Origin: Phycisphaerales bacterium
GTDB lineage: Bacteria; Planctomycetota; Phycisphaerae; Sedimentisphaerales; Anaerobacaceae
Reading direction: 5' to 3'
Assembly: GCA_030602885.1 (NCBI GenBank)
Contig: JAUVYV010000001.1
Span: forward strand, 62,001 to 126,000
DNA: 64,000 nucleotides
This document shows, in pieces, positions 17,192 through 25,147 of this stretch. Numbering within the stretch: the stretch's first letter is position 1; each line of letters starts with the position of its first letter. A program made the translations under genes and the position numbers. The notes under the pieces are model-generated. The model searched no databases, had not been told where the DNA came from, and worked only from the letters and a program-made list of their open reading frames with translations.

Positions 17192-17620
17192 TTAGAGAAT
17201 CGCCAGTGCTTTTACGATACCGGAAATCATCGCCTCCGGCTTGGGCGGACATCCCGGAACGTATGCGATAATCACGTTCGGGTCTTCCTTTTTAAGTATT
17301 TCATCCACCGGTCCCGCCACGTGGTATCCACCGGCGAATATACCTGTTCCGATTGCGCAGGCACCAATTAAGAAAACGACGCAGGGCTTGGGCATCTGGC
17401 GATAGATTTCAAGCAGTCGCGGAACCGCCTGGCGCGTTCCCACGCCGGTTACCAAAAGGGCGTCGGCGTGACGGGGTGAGCCGACTAATTTAATGCCGAG
17501 CCGTTCGATGTCGTACTTCGGCGTAAGACAATTGACGATTTCAATATCGCAGTTGTTGCACGCACCGGTATTAACGTGGAATACCCAGGGCGATTTCTTT
17601 AACCATCTTATCCAGTTCAT
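17192..17620 (-). CDS. Hydrogenase small subunit (NuoB/MbhJ-like)
   Basis: A 142-residue protein with the cysteines that bind the proximal [4Fe-4S] cluster next to the Ni-Fe site: GACNNCDIE (about residues 19-27), GACA (about 87) and PGCPPKPE (about 125). It is short, as usual in group 4 enzymes, and lacks the distal cluster domain of uptake hydrogenases. It sits between NuoH-like and NuoC-like genes, 9 bases from the former. Confidence 0.92.
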   Translation of the reverse strand: MNWIRWLKKSPWVFHVNTGACNNCDIEIVNCLTPKYDIERLGIKLVGSPRHADALLVTGVGTRQAVPRLLEIYRQMPKPCVVFLIGACAIGTGIFAGGYHVAGPVDEILKKEDPNVIIAYVPGCPPKPEAMISGIVKALAIL

Positions 17621-17629
17621 AAACTTACC

Positions 17630-18574
17630 TTAAAGCCATGCGATGTCATAGATGTTGCCAATTGTCGCCAGCGCGACGGCAATCACCAGGGCAATACCGC
17701 AATAGACCCAGAAGAACTTCATTGCCTGGTCAATCCGTACACGCGGGTTGGTGTTCTTTATCAAAATAATTAGTACGACCACAATGACATACTTACCGAT
17801 ACCCCAGACTAAGCCGGCAAGAGTGCTGCCGAAGCCGCCCAAAAAGACCATCACAAGGAACATAGGCAGGGCGACAAGCATCATCGCGTGCATAACCTTC
17901 CAGACGGCTAACAGCGCGCCGGAATATTCCATCAAAACGCCGCTGCCGAGCTCGGTTTCCGCCTCCGCCATATCGAAGGGGACATAGCCGAGTTTGGCCT
18001 GGATACAAAGCAGGCTCATAAAAAAGGCTATAAAACCAGAGATACTACCAACAGATGCATGACTCGATATGCCCGCTAAGCTAAGCTCACCGCCCGACTT
18101 GATAATCACAACTATAAAAGCCATGACTAAAGGCAGCTCGTAACTCATTACTAACTTCATCTCGCGGGCCGCCCCTACCGCGGCGTGCGGACTGGCACTG
18201 GCGCTGGAGCCGAGAATCAATGCCAAAGACGGCAGGACCATAAGATAGATAACGACAATGATGTCGCCGACGAAGGTCTCCTGTGGCCAGAAGGCAGCTA
18301 CCCCGAGCACCGTCGAAAGCAGCAGGACACCTGCCAAACCCACGAGCGGTGCCGTAACAAATATGGCTCTGTTAGCCTCCTGCGGAATCAGGATTTCCTT
18401 TCCCATCAGTTTCATAACATCGTAGAAGGGCTGGAAAACGGGCGGGCCGACGCGGTATTGGACAAGGGCGCCGACCTTACGTACAAGATAGGTCGCAACG
18501 AGTCCCAGCGCAAACGTGAACACAAAGCCCGGAAAAATCAAAATCCAAAACGGTATCCAGAATACTTCACCCAT
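17630..18574 (-). CDS. Hydrogenase membrane anchor subunit (NuoH/HyfC/MbhM-like)
   Basis: A 314-residue protein with about eight membrane helices. The blocks RVGPPVFQPFYDVMKLMGKE, EMKLVMSYELPLVMAF and KLGYVPFDMAEAETELGSG are the NuoH family signatures, with the acidic residues thought to couple electron transfer to ion movement. It is the membrane foot on which the hydrogenase module sits. It is followed by the small-subunit gene. Confidence 0.92.
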   Translation of the reverse strand: MGEVFWIPFWILIFPGFVFTFALGLVATYLVRKVGALVQYRVGPPVFQPFYDVMKLMGKEILIPQEANRAIFVTAPLVGLAGVLLLSTVLGVAAFWPQETFVGDIIVVIYLMVLPSLALILGSSASASPHAAVGAAREMKLVMSYELPLVMAFIVVIIKSGGELSLAGISSHASVGSISGFIAFFMSLLCIQAKLGYVPFDMAEAETELGSGVLMEYSGALLAVWKVMHAMMLVALPMFLVMVFLGGFGSTLAGLVWGIGKYVIVVVLIILIKNTNPRVRIDQAMKFFWVYCGIALVIAVALATIGNIYDIAWL

Positions 18575-18592
18575 CTTACGTTTTTCCTTATT

Positions 18593-19123
18593 CTATGCTT
18601 GTGCGCCTTGGGTATCCCTCAGGAAGGGCTCCCAGAGCTGGCCGCCCTTGACCCGCACAACGATATCCTCGAAGACCTCGGTCAAATCATCCTCTTTTTC
18701 GACATCGACTTCTTTGTAATCTATGCTGCCGTCCGTGCATGTTTCGACGCATAAGGGCTTTTCGCCCGGAGCCAATCTGCCCTTGCAACGGTCGCACACA
18801 CTGCTCGGATAGCCAATCAGGTCGGTATAAATCGTCCCGAAGGGACAGGCAATGGCACACGTGCCGCAGCCGGTACACAGCATATTTGCCCGTTTGAGCG
18901 TGCCGCAGTCGTCCTCTTCGGTCTTGACCTTCTCCAAAGCCCCCTGAGGACATGCCTTGATGCACGGAGCGGAATCGCACCGTCGGCAGATAAGTGCGAA
19001 ACGAATCATCTCGAGCAGCGCATCGATACCCTGGTTCTCAGGATGGTGCTTATAGGAGCACCGCACACCGGAATCTTCCTGAAGCTCACACTTTGCCAAA
19101 TCGATTACAAGCTTTGCACTCAT
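18593..19123 (-). CDS. Multi-[4Fe-4S] electron-transfer protein (HydN/CooF-like)
   Basis: A 176-residue ferredoxin-like subunit. Cysteine clusters CRRCDSAPCIKACP (about residues 47-60), CTGCGTCAIACP (about 83-94) and CDRCKGRLAPGEKPLCVETC (about 110-129) resemble the four-cluster HycB/HydN/CooF family, although the N-terminal set (KCELQ...C) is irregular. It probably relays electrons between the beta/gamma subunits encoded upstream and the hydrogenase core. It lies between the FAD-containing gamma-like subunit and the NuoH-like gene. Confidence 0.85.
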   Translation of the reverse strand: MSAKLVIDLAKCELQEDSGVRCSYKHHPENQGIDALLEMIRFALICRRCDSAPCIKACPQGALEKVKTEEDDCGTLKRANMLCTGCGTCAIACPFGTIYTDLIGYPSSVCDRCKGRLAPGEKPLCVETCTDGSIDYKEVDVEKEDDLTEVFEDIVVRVKGGQLWEPFLRDTQGAQA

Positions 19124-19165
19124 ATTTTTTCTCTTATTGCTGGTTGCCCCTGTCGTGTCCTCTAA

Positions 19166-19987
19166 TTAATCCCATATCTTGGGGTATTTCTTTATCTGGT
19201 CATAAGTAAAGACCGGCCCGTCCTTGCACACATAGTACTTCCCAATCATACAATGGCCGCACTTACCGAAACCGCAGCTCATATTCTTTTCCATAGACAG
19301 GTATATCTGCTCGTCGGCAAAACCGAACTCGAGCAGCTTCAACGTTGCAAACTTCATCATAATCGGCGGCCCGCAAACCACGGCGACGGCGTTCTTGATG
19401 TTCACATCGTCGCCCTTCAGGATAGTAGTGACCACACCCACGTTGCCCTTCCAGTCGCCGTTTGCCTTATCGACGGTGAGTTTGATATCGACGCCGTCGA
19501 TTTTCTGCCACTTGCCGTGAAGTGTTTTCTTGTAGATGAAATCCTCGGGTGTCCTGGCCCCGTAACGGCAAACGATGGATTTGAAGTCCTTTGCCCTCTC
19601 GACTAATGTCAGAAACAGCGAGCGTATCGGCGCCAGGCCGACTCCGCCGCCGACGATATAGACGTCCTTGCCTACGAAATCCTCAATGGGATAGCCGTTT
19701 CCGAAGGGACCTCGAATACCGACCTTCTGCCCTTTTCCGCACTTATGAAGCAGATTCGTAACCCGCCCTGCATTCATAATGCTTATTTCCATCTTCTCGG
19801 TATCGTTCGGCGACGACGAAGGTGTGAACGGCGCTTCGCCTTCACCCGGCAGGGTCAATTCGACAAACTGGCCGGTTTCGAACTTAAACGGGCCGTTTGT
19901 TACGACGACAAAAGTCTTTATCGTTGGCGACTCATCTATGATGTCGATGATTTCACTGTCTATCGGCTGGTATGGATTTTCGCTCAT
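19166..19987 (-). CDS. hydG: FAD/NAD(P)-binding oxidoreductase (sulfhydrogenase gamma / AsrB-like)
   Basis: A 273-residue ferredoxin-NADP reductase-like protein. An FAD domain (about residues 10-105, GQFVELTLPGEGEAPF and IRGPFGNGYP) is followed by an NAD(P)-binding domain starting at YIVGGGVGLAPIRSL (about 110-125). A C-terminal cysteine cluster, MSCGFGKCGHCMIGKYYVCKDGPVF, would bind a [2Fe-2S] centre as in PyrK, AsrB and the gamma subunit of Pyrococcus sulfhydrogenase. It would pass electrons between NAD(P)H and the beta-like subunit encoded just upstream, with which it overlaps (ATGA). Its presence with a group 4 hydrogenase is unusual. Confidence 0.88.
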   Translation of the reverse strand: MSENPYQPIDSEIIDIIDESPTIKTFVVVTNGPFKFETGQFVELTLPGEGEAPFTPSSSPNDTEKMEISIMNAGRVTNLLHKCGKGQKVGIRGPFGNGYPIEDFVGKDVYIVGGGVGLAPIRSLFLTLVERAKDFKSIVCRYGARTPEDFIYKKTLHGKWQKIDGVDIKLTVDKANGDWKGNVGVVTTILKGDDVNIKNAVAVVCGPPIMMKFATLKLLEFGFADEQIYLSMEKNMSCGFGKCGHCMIGKYYVCKDGPVFTYDQIKKYPKIWD

Positions 19988-21039
19988 TTTGATACCTTAG
20001 TTAGCTTACTGTCTCTGTCCTTGAGTTCCTGGTAAAGTTTTTTCATTATCTCTCTGATATCCACCTCGCCCGCCTCGGCATCGACGCATCTGCCGCAGCC
20101 GACGCACATATTAATCCCATATCTGTCGAGGAAATAAACGAATTTATGCATAAGACGATGTTTGATTCGGTCGCCGAGTATCTTGTTGGGGTTTGCACCG
20201 CCTGCTACGGCGGCGTAGGCCTGACGCATACAACTGTCCCACATCTTCATCTTGCTGAAGTAGTCTTTCTGCTTCGTATCGTAGAGATAGAAGCAGTGAC
20301 AAGTCGGGCAGATACGGGTGCAGGCCTGACACTCAACGCAGGTCTTTGCCTCGATGTCATAGACTTCCGAATCCTCGCTGCTGTCAAAAATCTCCCTCAC
20401 CGGACAATCGAATTTCATCTCGGCGTTTTGCTCGGCAAGCTGTTTTTTTGTCTCAGTTCTGTTCTTTTTTCGCTCGTCTAATGCATTTTCCGGCAGGTTT
20501 TTGAAAATATTTGAATGTTTTTTTACGAATTCGTCACCTTTTTCAGACCCGATTTCAACGATAAATCCCCCTTCAACCTGCGATATATTCAGATCGAACC
20601 CCTTGTCGGCAAAGGGCTTACCGTCCATCACGTTACAGAAGCAGCTCCCCGCCGGCTCAAAACAGTCCGAGGCAATTATAAACATATTTTCCCGCCTCTT
20701 AACATAGAACGGGTCCCGGAAGTCCTTTTCTATAAAGACTTTATCGAGCACATCGAGTGCTCGCAGGTCGCAGTCCTTCAGCCCGAATACCGCAAACGGC
20801 TTAACCTCCTCCGCCTCGGCCGCCTCGGGAAATACCGCCGCAAGCTCGCGAACAGGAAAAAGAAAGTCCTTTAACGGAGTGCAGGCGCGTATGTTGTTGA
20901 ACTCGATGGTCTGCCCTGATGCAGGGTCATATTTGATAAATACATAGAACTCGCCGCTTTTCTTCGGAATATAGAGCTCCATCTGCTGTGAGACGGCATC
21001 GAGCAACGGCTTTAAGTCGGTTGTGAAAACGGTTTCCAT
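19984..21039 (-). CDS. hydB: Iron-sulfur oxidoreductase (sulfhydrogenase beta / AsrA-like)
   Basis: A 351-residue protein of the 4Fe-4S dicluster family that includes the beta subunit of Pyrococcus sulfhydrogenase and AsrA of anaerobic sulfite reductase. An N-terminal domain with FAVFGLKDCDLRALDVLDKVF and IASDCFEPAGSCFCN is followed by two ferredoxin-type clusters, CVECQACTRICPTCHCF (about residues 236-252) and CVGCGRCVD (about 315-323). It should pass electrons between the FAD/NAD(P) gamma-like subunit and the iron-sulfur proteins of the hydrogenase. It is the first structural gene of the operon, 26 bases after rex. Confidence 0.86.
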   Translation of the reverse strand: METVFTTDLKPLLDAVSQQMELYIPKKSGEFYVFIKYDPASGQTIEFNNIRACTPLKDFLFPVRELAAVFPEAAEAEEVKPFAVFGLKDCDLRALDVLDKVFIEKDFRDPFYVKRRENMFIIASDCFEPAGSCFCNVMDGKPFADKGFDLNISQVEGGFIVEIGSEKGDEFVKKHSNIFKNLPENALDERKKNRTETKKQLAEQNAEMKFDCPVREIFDSSEDSEVYDIEAKTCVECQACTRICPTCHCFYLYDTKQKDYFSKMKMWDSCMRQAYAAVAGGANPNKILGDRIKHRLMHKFVYFLDRYGINMCVGCGRCVDAEAGEVDIREIMKKLYQELKDRDSKLTKVSK

Positions 21040-21065
21040 ATTTTTCTCACCTTGGCTTTCGCCGC

Positions 21066-21689
21066 TCAGCTTGCAGGCATATAGTAAGGCAAGCGAGCAA
21101 GATCCATAGCGATCTCAATTGTTATGACCTTGACTTTCTTAGGCACTATAACATGGACGGGCGAAAAATTCAAAATACCTTTTACCCCGGCCCCAACAAG
21201 CGCGTCGGCAATCTGTTGAGCGGCACTTCCCGGAACAGCAACAATAGCGAGGTGGACATCACGTTCTCTCAGGGTACAAATCTTTGACACATCCTCAATT
21301 TCTATGCCTTCAATTGTATTACCTATCTTTTCCGGGTCGCTGTCGAAGGCAGCGGTGATGTAAAAGCCATAAGTCTTGAATCCCGGATAAGCCAGGACAG
21401 CTGAACCCAAATTTCCAACGCCCACAAGGGCGGTTTTGTTCACCACATCCAGTCTCAGAATCTTCCTGATGTGTTTTTCGAGCTTATCGATGCTGTAGCC
21501 GACGCCGCGGGTGCCAAAGTCGCCGAAGTACGAGAAGTCCTTTCTTATCTGCCAGGGATTTACGTTCACCAAATCTGCGAAAGCACGGCTGGAAACGCTC
21601 TGCCGGCCTTGCTCGGACAGCCGGAGCAACCCCCGCAGGTATATTGGCAGTCGATGAACAGTCTCATTAGGAATCCTGTGATACCGCAT
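21066..21689 (-). CDS. rex: Redox-sensing transcriptional repressor Rex
   Basis: A 207-residue Rex protein of usual length: an N-terminal winged-helix domain (about residues 1-80, with SSRAFADLVNVNPWQIRKDFSYFGDFGTRGVGY) and a Rossmann domain with GVGNLGSAVL that binds NAD(H). Rex leaves DNA when NADH/NAD+ rises. It is the first gene of the hydrogenase operon and a Rex-type operator lies about 25-43 bases upstream of its start, which argues for autoregulation and NADH-dependent control of the whole operon. The protein continues to MPAS at its C-terminus with no obvious defect. Confidence 0.95.
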   Translation of the reverse strand: MRYHRIPNETVHRLPIYLRGLLRLSEQGRQSVSSRAFADLVNVNPWQIRKDFSYFGDFGTRGVGYSIDKLEKHIRKILRLDVVNKTALVGVGNLGSAVLAYPGFKTYGFYITAAFDSDPEKIGNTIEGIEIEDVSKICTLRERDVHLAIVAVPGSAAQQIADALVGAGVKGILNFSPVHVIVPKKVKVITIEIAMDLARLPYYMPAS

Positions 21690-21714
21690 ATTATTCGCTA
21701 CGAAAACTTCGAGC

Positions 21715-21732
21715 TTGTGTTCACATTCACAA
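21715..21732. promoter_or_regulatory. Rex operator
   Basis: TTGTGTTCACATTCACAA matches the Rex consensus TTGTGAA-N4-TTCACAA at 12 of 14 defined positions. It is an inverted repeat just upstream of rex, in the only plausible promoter region for the 13 kb operon. Confidence 0.8.
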
Positions 21733-22091
21733 AGTCAAACGAAATGTAGTTTAGGAAATTGCCGTAGGTTGTGTCAAGAGAATTCGCGATTTTGGTAAAT
21801 TAAATTGCACTTGGTAACCCCTTTATTTACAAAATCTTACGAAAGATACCCCGACAAGAGACAAAAATTTTTCCCCGGCTGACTGTGTTCGCTGGAACAT
21901 CCTGGGCATCGATGGAATATGGCCGCCACTGTGAAAAATTTCTCGGCTCATAAGGCATGTTGAACCGGTCTCGAGCCGTAGGAGATTTGGTATTATGTCC
22001 GCAAATAGCCATCTAAGCGCTTTACAGACAAGCAGTTATTGACACGCGAGGCGGCGGGCGGGCCGATACGGGGCGAGACGCCGAACATCTC
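21733..22091. other. Intergenic region with possible structured RNA
   Basis: No convincing gene. Around 21933-21990 an imperfect long hairpin can be drawn: CGGCTC pairs with GAGCCG and the flanks TCT/AGA and AAA/TTT extend it with bulges. A further GGA-CAT/ATGTCC pairing surrounds it. A short frame on the minus strand (21827-22012) looks spurious. I could not match the region to 6S, SRP or RNase P RNA. Confidence 0.2.
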
Positions 22092-23495
22092 TCAGCGATG
22101 CTGGTCCACAAAGGAGCGTGATAGGCCGTATTTTTTGAGCTTTCTGTAGAGTGTTGCTTCGCTTATGCCAAGCTGCCTTGCGGCATCGGGGACGTTGTTG
22201 GACGTTAATTGAAGTGCCCTTAAGATAAGGTCGTGCTCCATCTGCTCGATTGAGGGAATGGTTTGAGTGATAGCGCCATCAGATTCTGTCATTGCGGCCG
22301 CAGGGCGTTTGGATGTCCCCTCGACTATTTCAGCGGGCAGCATATCGGCTGTGAGCTCGGTGGCATTATTTGTAATGACAATCTGGTCGATAAGATGTTC
22401 AAGCTGGCGAACGTTGCCCGGCCAATCGCAGGCTTCGAGCATTTTCATTGCCTCGGGTGAGACGGAGGCCATGTTCTTGCCGTATTTGGCGGAGTTGAGG
22501 TCGAGCAAGTACCGCGCCAGCAGGGCGATGTCACCTGGTCGCTGCCTCAAGGGGATAAGCTCGATACTGACGACACTTAAGCGATAGTAGAAATCCTCTC
22601 TAAGCTTGTTGTTCGGTATCTGGACGGCGGGGTCACGATTCGTGGCGGCGATGACTCTGACGTCAACGGCCTTCGAAGATTTTGCGCCGACTCTTTGTAT
22701 TACGTGGTCTTCGAGGAATCTGAGCAGCTTGGCCTGGACGTTGTAGTCCATCTCGCAGATTTCATCGAGGAACAATGTGCCGCCGTCTGCCTGCTCGCAG
22801 AACCCGATATGTCTTTCGTGGGCCCCTGTGAAGGCGCCTTTTTCATGGCCGAACAGGGCGCTTTCGATAAGCTCATGGGGAATAGCGGGGGCGTTGACGG
22901 CAACGAAAGGACCGTCGCTGCGTTTGCTGCACTCGTGTATCGCCCTGGCGGCAAGCTCCTTGCCGGTGCCGGTTTCGCCGAGGATCAGAACGGATGCGTC
23001 GGTAGGGGCAACGGTTTCGATGAGTCGGTATGCCTTTCGCATTGGCTCGCTTCGACCTACCATTCCGTGGAAGTCGGGGCGTCGGGTGGCGGACTGGAAG
23101 GCCTCGACCTGAAGTGAGAGACGATGCTGTCTGACGGCCTTGTCGATCTCAATATGGAGCCGGTCAAAATCAAACGGCTTACAGATGAAATCGTAGGCGC
23201 CGCTTTTCAGACTCCTTACCGCGGTTTCAATCGTTGCATGAGCGGTGATTACAATCACGGGAACACTGGGAAATCGCTGGCTGATTTCAGGTATCAGTGT
23301 AGTACCGTCGATGTCACCTAATGCAACATCGAGGAGGATGACACTTGGGATTACGCGTTTGAGCAGCCGCCACATGTCGGCCGCTCTGGTGGCACCGCGG
23401 TGTTTGTATCCCCACTGCCGCACGTTGCTTTCTATGAGAGAAATCAGGTGCGGGTCGTCGTCAACCGTCAGAATGAAAGGCACCAATTCAGCCAT
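22092..23495 (-). CDS. Sigma-54-dependent response regulator (NtrC family)
   Basis: A protein of about 467 residues from ATG 23495. A receiver domain (about residues 1-120, with VDDDP and the phospho-acceptor Asp in ILLDVALGD) is followed by a sigma-54 AAA+ domain with Walker A GETGTGKE, the GAFTGA loop that contacts sigma-54, Walker B GGTLFLDEI and the arginine-finger region. A Fis-type helix-turn-helix (AARQLGISEATLYRKLKKYG) ends the protein. I chose ATG 23495 because it overlaps the stop of the HPt gene by 8 bases (ATGGCTGA). The sensor kinase is not in the window; targets are unknown. Confidence 0.92.
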   Translation of the reverse strand: MAELVPFILTVDDDPHLISLIESNVRQWGYKHRGATRAADMWRLLKRVIPSVILLDVALGDIDGTTLIPEISQRFPSVPVIVITAHATIETAVRSLKSGAYDFICKPFDFDRLHIEIDKAVRQHRLSLQVEAFQSATRRPDFHGMVGRSEPMRKAYRLIETVAPTDASVLILGETGTGKELAARAIHECSKRSDGPFVAVNAPAIPHELIESALFGHEKGAFTGAHERHIGFCEQADGGTLFLDEICEMDYNVQAKLLRFLEDHVIQRVGAKSSKAVDVRVIAATNRDPAVQIPNNKLREDFYYRLSVVSIELIPLRQRPGDIALLARYLLDLNSAKYGKNMASVSPEAMKMLEACDWPGNVRQLEHLIDQIVITNNATELTADMLPAEIVEGTSKRPAAAMTESDGAITQTIPSIEQMEHDLILRALQLTSNNVPDAARQLGISEATLYRKLKKYGLSRSFVDQHR

Positions 23496-23907
23496 TCCGG
23501 TTGGTTTCCTCCCCGTGCGACGAGGCGGTCTGGATCTCAAGTCTTGTTGTTTCCATCTCGATGAGTCGTTTGACCTCCTTTATGGCGGTGCCAACCCTGT
23601 CAGGATTGCGGCTGTCAGCCAGGCGTTCAAGCCGTTCGGCGCCTCTGGAGATGGTTTCAAGCTGGTAGGTGCCTGAGGTGCCTTTAATGCGGTGGGCGTG
23701 AGTCTTGATTTTCTTGTAGTCCCGCAGCTCCAATATTCGCGTGATGCTGTCGAGCTGCCGGGGCAAGTCGGTGAGGTATTTGGCCGTGAGACGCGCCCAG
23801 GCGGGATTATCGGCAAGCGCCGGCCGCGTACGGCTGTTAACCAGAGAATCGGGTGTTTTGGCGTCATGTCGCATTGGCCAGAAATACCCCGAATACGCAT
23901 TTGGCAT
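23488..23907 (-). CDS. Histidine phosphotransfer (HPt) domain protein
   Basis: A protein of up to 139 residues; an internal ATG at 23874 (MRHDAK) is an equally good start. A four-helix HPt domain contains the phospho-acceptor His in HAHRIKGTSGTYQLE. Such proteins shuttle phosphate between a hybrid histidine kinase and a response regulator, and its translational overlap with the NtrC-type regulator makes that the likely partner. A consensus sigma-70 promoter lies upstream at 24022-24050. Confidence 0.8.
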   Translation of the reverse strand: MPNAYSGYFWPMRHDAKTPDSLVNSRTRPALADNPAWARLTAKYLTDLPRQLDSITRILELRDYKKIKTHAHRIKGTSGTYQLETISRGAERLERLADSRNPDRVGTAIKEVKRLIEMETTRLEIQTASSHGEETNRNG

Positions 23908-24021
23908 CGTCGGTCAGCTAAAAGGCCGCAACCTCAGGCAGTTATTGAACTTAGAACTCCCTTAGACGACCGACGACGCTTTCTGTTTTTTTCAGCCTTC
24001 ACAGGCCTTCTAAGTAATCCA

Positions 24022-24050
24022 ATTCTATCTGTTTGCGGCATTTCTGTCAA
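24022..24050 (-). promoter_or_regulatory. Sigma-70 promoter for the HPt/response regulator operon
   Basis: On the minus strand, TTGACA (complement of 24045-24050) and TAGAAT (complement of 24022-24027) are separated by exactly 17 bases. This lies 115 bases before the longest HPt start. Confidence 0.65.
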
Positions 24051-24089
24051 GTCAATTTGCCCGGCGGTGGCGTTGGGGTGCACTTCATG

Positions 24090-24171
24090 TTTGTAGGTAA
24101 ATTTTTTAGGCAGCCAAGGGCTTGTTTTGCCATAATTGCTTCTATCTATCGTTCAGCGAAAGGAGCCCTCG
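24090..24171 (+). repeat. Left-end region of an IS110-type element
   Basis: This segment precedes the transposase fragment at 24172. It shares about three quarters of its bases with 50545-50612, including GCCATAATTGCT and the preceding GCAGC-AAGGG. It ends in an AGGAG ribosome-binding site for the transposase start. Confidence 0.5.
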
Positions 24172-24252
24172 ATGACTACATATTATATAGGAGCAGACGT
24201 GCATAACAACAGCACAGAACGGGCAATCGAAAAAAGAAATAAAATCATTACA
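24172..24252 (+). pseudogene. IS110-family transposase, N-terminal fragment
   Basis: ATG 24172 begins MTTYYIGADVHNNSTERAIE, the start of the DEDD-type RuvC-like domain of IS110 transposases (the conserved Asp in GADVH). After about 25 codons the frame runs into an unrelated dispersed repeat, so only a fragment of the usual 300-400 residues remains. An AGGAG ribosome-binding site at 24161 is intact. Confidence 0.55.
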
Positions 24253-24500
24253 AACCCAATTTTGGCAAGGTCAACAATGAACTTAACTCTATACCTGAAA
24301 AGGGTTTACGAAAAATATTTACCCCTCCGGACAATGAAAAACGAACCCAAAACGAACCCAATTTTCAAGCGACCCGACAGGGTCGCGCCGAACCCCGCAC
24401 CCATTGTGGTGCGGGGGCCCGTCACGCCACTGGCCCGTTTTTTCGGTCGTCTTTTACCGAAAAACCGCGACTGTCCCGCCAGACCAAATTCTGCCTTGAA
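24253..24500 (+). repeat. Dispersed composite repeat (copy 1) upstream of pgsA
   Basis: Two parts recur at 33383-33740. The first is an A-rich part around AACTTAACTCTATACC (24279 onward). The second is a GC-rich part (24379-24441) with a perfect 9-base hairpin CCCCGCACC/GGTGCGGGG (24393-24401 and 24408-24416) and a T-run soon after. The A-rich part contains repeats of an AAACCCAATT-like unit. It holds no convincing gene. Confidence 0.7.
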
Positions 24501-24530
24501 TTGTGCCGCCGGGCAGCTACACTTATCGCC

Positions 24531-25130
24531 ATGATAAAACAGATTCCGAACATCCTGACCTTAGGCCGACTCGTACTCACCATCATCTTCCTCGCCATGA
24601 TTCTCTACTCACCGCGCGTGGACAACCGCCCCTTCTTCCTCGACGTTGCATTCGTCATCTTCCTCGTCGCAGGTCTTACCGATATCGCCGACGGCCCCAT
24701 CGCCAGAAAGCTCGGCGTCGCAAGCAAGTTCGGACGAATGCTTGACCCCCTCGCTGACAAAGTCCTCGTCTGCGGTGCATTCATCTGCTTTGCAATCATC
24801 GGCGAACCTTTCCTCTTCAACCTGCCCCACTCAACCCAGGCCGTCATCCACTGGTCCGTCGCCGCCGTCCTGATTCTAAGGGAAGGATACGTCACCGCGC
24901 TGCGCCATATCTACGAAGCAAAAGGCATCGACTTCCGAGCCGTCGCCTCCGGAAAAATCAAAATGTTCATCCAGTCCTTCGCCATCGGAACCGTCGTCAT
25001 AAAAGCCGCCCACGTCCCCACCGCAACCTGGGGCTGCTGGTTCACTACAATCACCTTCGCAATTATGATTATCACCACCGTCGTCTCCGGCCTCTACGCC
25101 ACCAGAAGAACCGAAAAAACAACAACCTAA
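24531..25130 (+). CDS. pgsA: CDP-diacylglycerol-glycerol-3-phosphate 3-phosphatidyltransferase
   Basis: A 199-residue integral membrane enzyme making phosphatidylglycerol phosphate. The CDP-alcohol phosphatidyltransferase motif DG-x2-AR-x8-G-x3-D-x3-D is present as DGPIARKLGVASKFGRMLDPLAD (residues about 57-79, quoted here in spaced form: DGPIAR, FGRML, DPLAD). About six membrane helices are predicted. ATG 24531 gives the typical N-terminus MIKQIPNILTLGRL. The coding strand is very C-rich, unlike + strand genes in the first 8 kb. Confidence 0.9.
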   Translation: MIKQIPNILTLGRLVLTIIFLAMILYSPRVDNRPFFLDVAFVIFLVAGLTDIADGPIARKLGVASKFGRMLDPLADKVLVCGAFICFAIIGEPFLFNLPHSTQAVIHWSVAAVLILREGYVTALRHIYEAKGIDFRAVASGKIKMFIQSFAIGTVVIKAAHVPTATWGCWFTTITFAIMIITTVVSGLYATRRTEKTTT

Positions 25131-25147
25131 CACCCCCAAAAGGATTG

